A stretch of 64,000 bases of DNA from Bacteroidetes bacterium HGW-Bacteroidetes-16 (lineage in GTDB: Bacteria > Bacteroidota > Bacteroidia > Bacteroidales > F082). Positions 63,317-64,000 of this stretch are shown here, piece after piece (position 1 is the first letter of the stretch; each line of letters begins with the position of its first letter). Below the pieces are notes generated by a model. The model had not been told where the DNA came from. It did no database searches and saw only the letters and a program-made list of their open reading frames with translations. Where the stretch lies: assembly GCA_002840975.1 (NCBI GenBank), contig PHDN01000007.1:62001-126000 (forward strand), in the 5' to 3' direction. Both the position numbers and the translations under genes were made by a program.

Positions 63317-64000
63317 ATGTCCAAAGGAAAAGACCTAAAACCACACATCGGCATCTTCGGCAGAAGGAACAATGGCAAAAGCTCCATCATCAACATGTTG
63401 GTCGGACAGGATGTAGCCATTGTATCTGATTTCGCAGGCACCACCACCGATCCGGTGAAAAAGTCGGTGGAAATATTTGGCGTGGGACCGGCCATCATCA
63501 TCGATACGGCTGGTATTGATGATTCCGGGGATTTAGGTGAGAAACGCATCGAACGTACCTTAAAGGTCATTGGCACCATAGACCTGGCCATTCTGGTTAT
63601 TGTTTCCGAACTATTCGGAAGCTATGAAAAGGATCTGATCAAGGCCTTTCAGGAATATCAGGTACCGTTTGTGATTTTCCACAACAAGGCCGATCAGAAA
63701 CCTTTGAGCGAGGAGGCCAGAATAAAAATAGGTCAGCTGACAAATGCTGTAATACTGGACATCAGTACCCTGAGTAATGACTCGTTGGTTCCTGCTACTG
63801 AGGTGATCAAAACGGTGATTCCCAAGTCGGCTTATCTCAAACCTTCCTTGTTTGAAGGGATGATCAGGCCAAAGGATTTGGTTTTGCTTGTAACCCCCAT
63901 CGACTCAGAAGCTCCCGAGGGTCGCATGATTCTGCCACAGCAAATGGCCATCCGCGATGTGCTCGACCATGATGCACTCTGCCTGGTGGTAAAAGAAACA
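63317..64000 (+). CDS. hydF: [FeFe]-hydrogenase maturation GTPase HydF (5' part, cut by window edge)
   Basis: 228 codons are visible without a stop; the full protein should be about 400 residues. GTPase motifs are G1 GRRNNGKSS (15-23), G2 GTTTDPV, G3 DTAGIDDSG (63-71) and G4 HNKAD. HydF is the scaffold that carries the assembled 2Fe subcluster to HydA; its cluster-binding C-terminal domain lies beyond 64000. Start is the ATG at 63317, 15 bp after hydG. Confidence 0.94.
   Translation, partial: MSKGKDLKPHIGIFGRRNNGKSSIINMLVGQDVAIVSDFAGTTTDPVKKSVEIFGVGPAIIIDTAGIDDSGDLGEKRIERTLKVIGTIDLAILVIVSELFGSYEKDLIKAFQEYQVPFVIFHNKADQKPLSEEARIKIGQLTNAVILDISTLSNDSLVPATEVIKTVIPKSAYLKPSLFEGMIRPKDLVLLVTPIDSEAPEGRMILPQQMAIRDVLDHDALCLVVKET

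Overview
The window is a Bacteroidota chromosome segment, most likely from an anaerobic, fermentative member of the Bacteroidales/Marinilabiliales group. Evidence: a SusC/SusD pair, a hybrid two-component regulator with propeller, kinase, receiver and AraC domains in one chain, two secreted proteins with type IX secretion sorting domains, promoters of the TAnnTTTG type, weak Shine-Dalgarno sequences, and the order rpsU, xer, hpf, tRNAs, tuf, tRNA-Trp, secE, nusG, rplKAJL, rpoBC. A [FeFe]-hydrogenase cluster with maturases points to anaerobic life.

Left part (0.3-25 kb, almost all minus strand). First comes a four-gene acyl-CoA cluster: a molybdenum hydroxylase of the 4-hydroxybenzoyl-CoA reductase type in two chains, a glutaryl-CoA dehydrogenase and a PcaF/PaaJ-type thiolase. 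Together they suggest reductive aromatic acyl-CoA metabolism followed by glutaryl-CoA to acetyl-CoA. Next is a tight gnd-zwf-pgl-pgi operon (oxidative pentose phosphate entry) followed by ogt. A DUF4440 lipoprotein and a secreted prolyl oligopeptidase follow. Then comes an apparent operon lacI-susC-susD-PNGase F-like protein, which looks like a small glycoprotein or N-glycan utilisation locus.

Middle (25-37 kb, mostly plus strand). A large hybrid two-component regulator is followed by a 1205-residue surface protein (NIDO domain, HYR repeats, a SUEL lectin nested in a repeat, type IX sorting domain). A repeat-rich accessory stretch carries a cupin and a two-helix ion channel. A nitroreductase and a thioesterase are divergently transcribed.

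Information-processing block (37.3-52.6 kb, plus strand). It holds rpsU, a Xer recombinase, hpf, five tRNAs (Thr, Tyr, Gly, Thr, Trp), tuf, secE, nusG, four ribosomal protein genes, rpoB (which appears to start with TTG), rpoC and a DUF3467 gene. A convergent NUDIX CoA pyrophosphatase closes it.

Hydrogen block (53.4-64 kb, plus strand). It contains a lone receiver protein, hydC, hydB, hydA (NAD-linked, probably electron-bifurcating trimeric [FeFe] hydrogenase), a histidine kinase fused to a hydrogenase-like H-cluster domain, a second lone receiver, a receiver-histidine kinase, hydG and the 5' part of hydF, cut by the window edge. This is a candidate hydrogen-sensing phosphorelay encoded within the hydrogenase and maturation genes; no DNA-binding output protein is visible. 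All functional calls come from reading motifs by eye. No database search was run.
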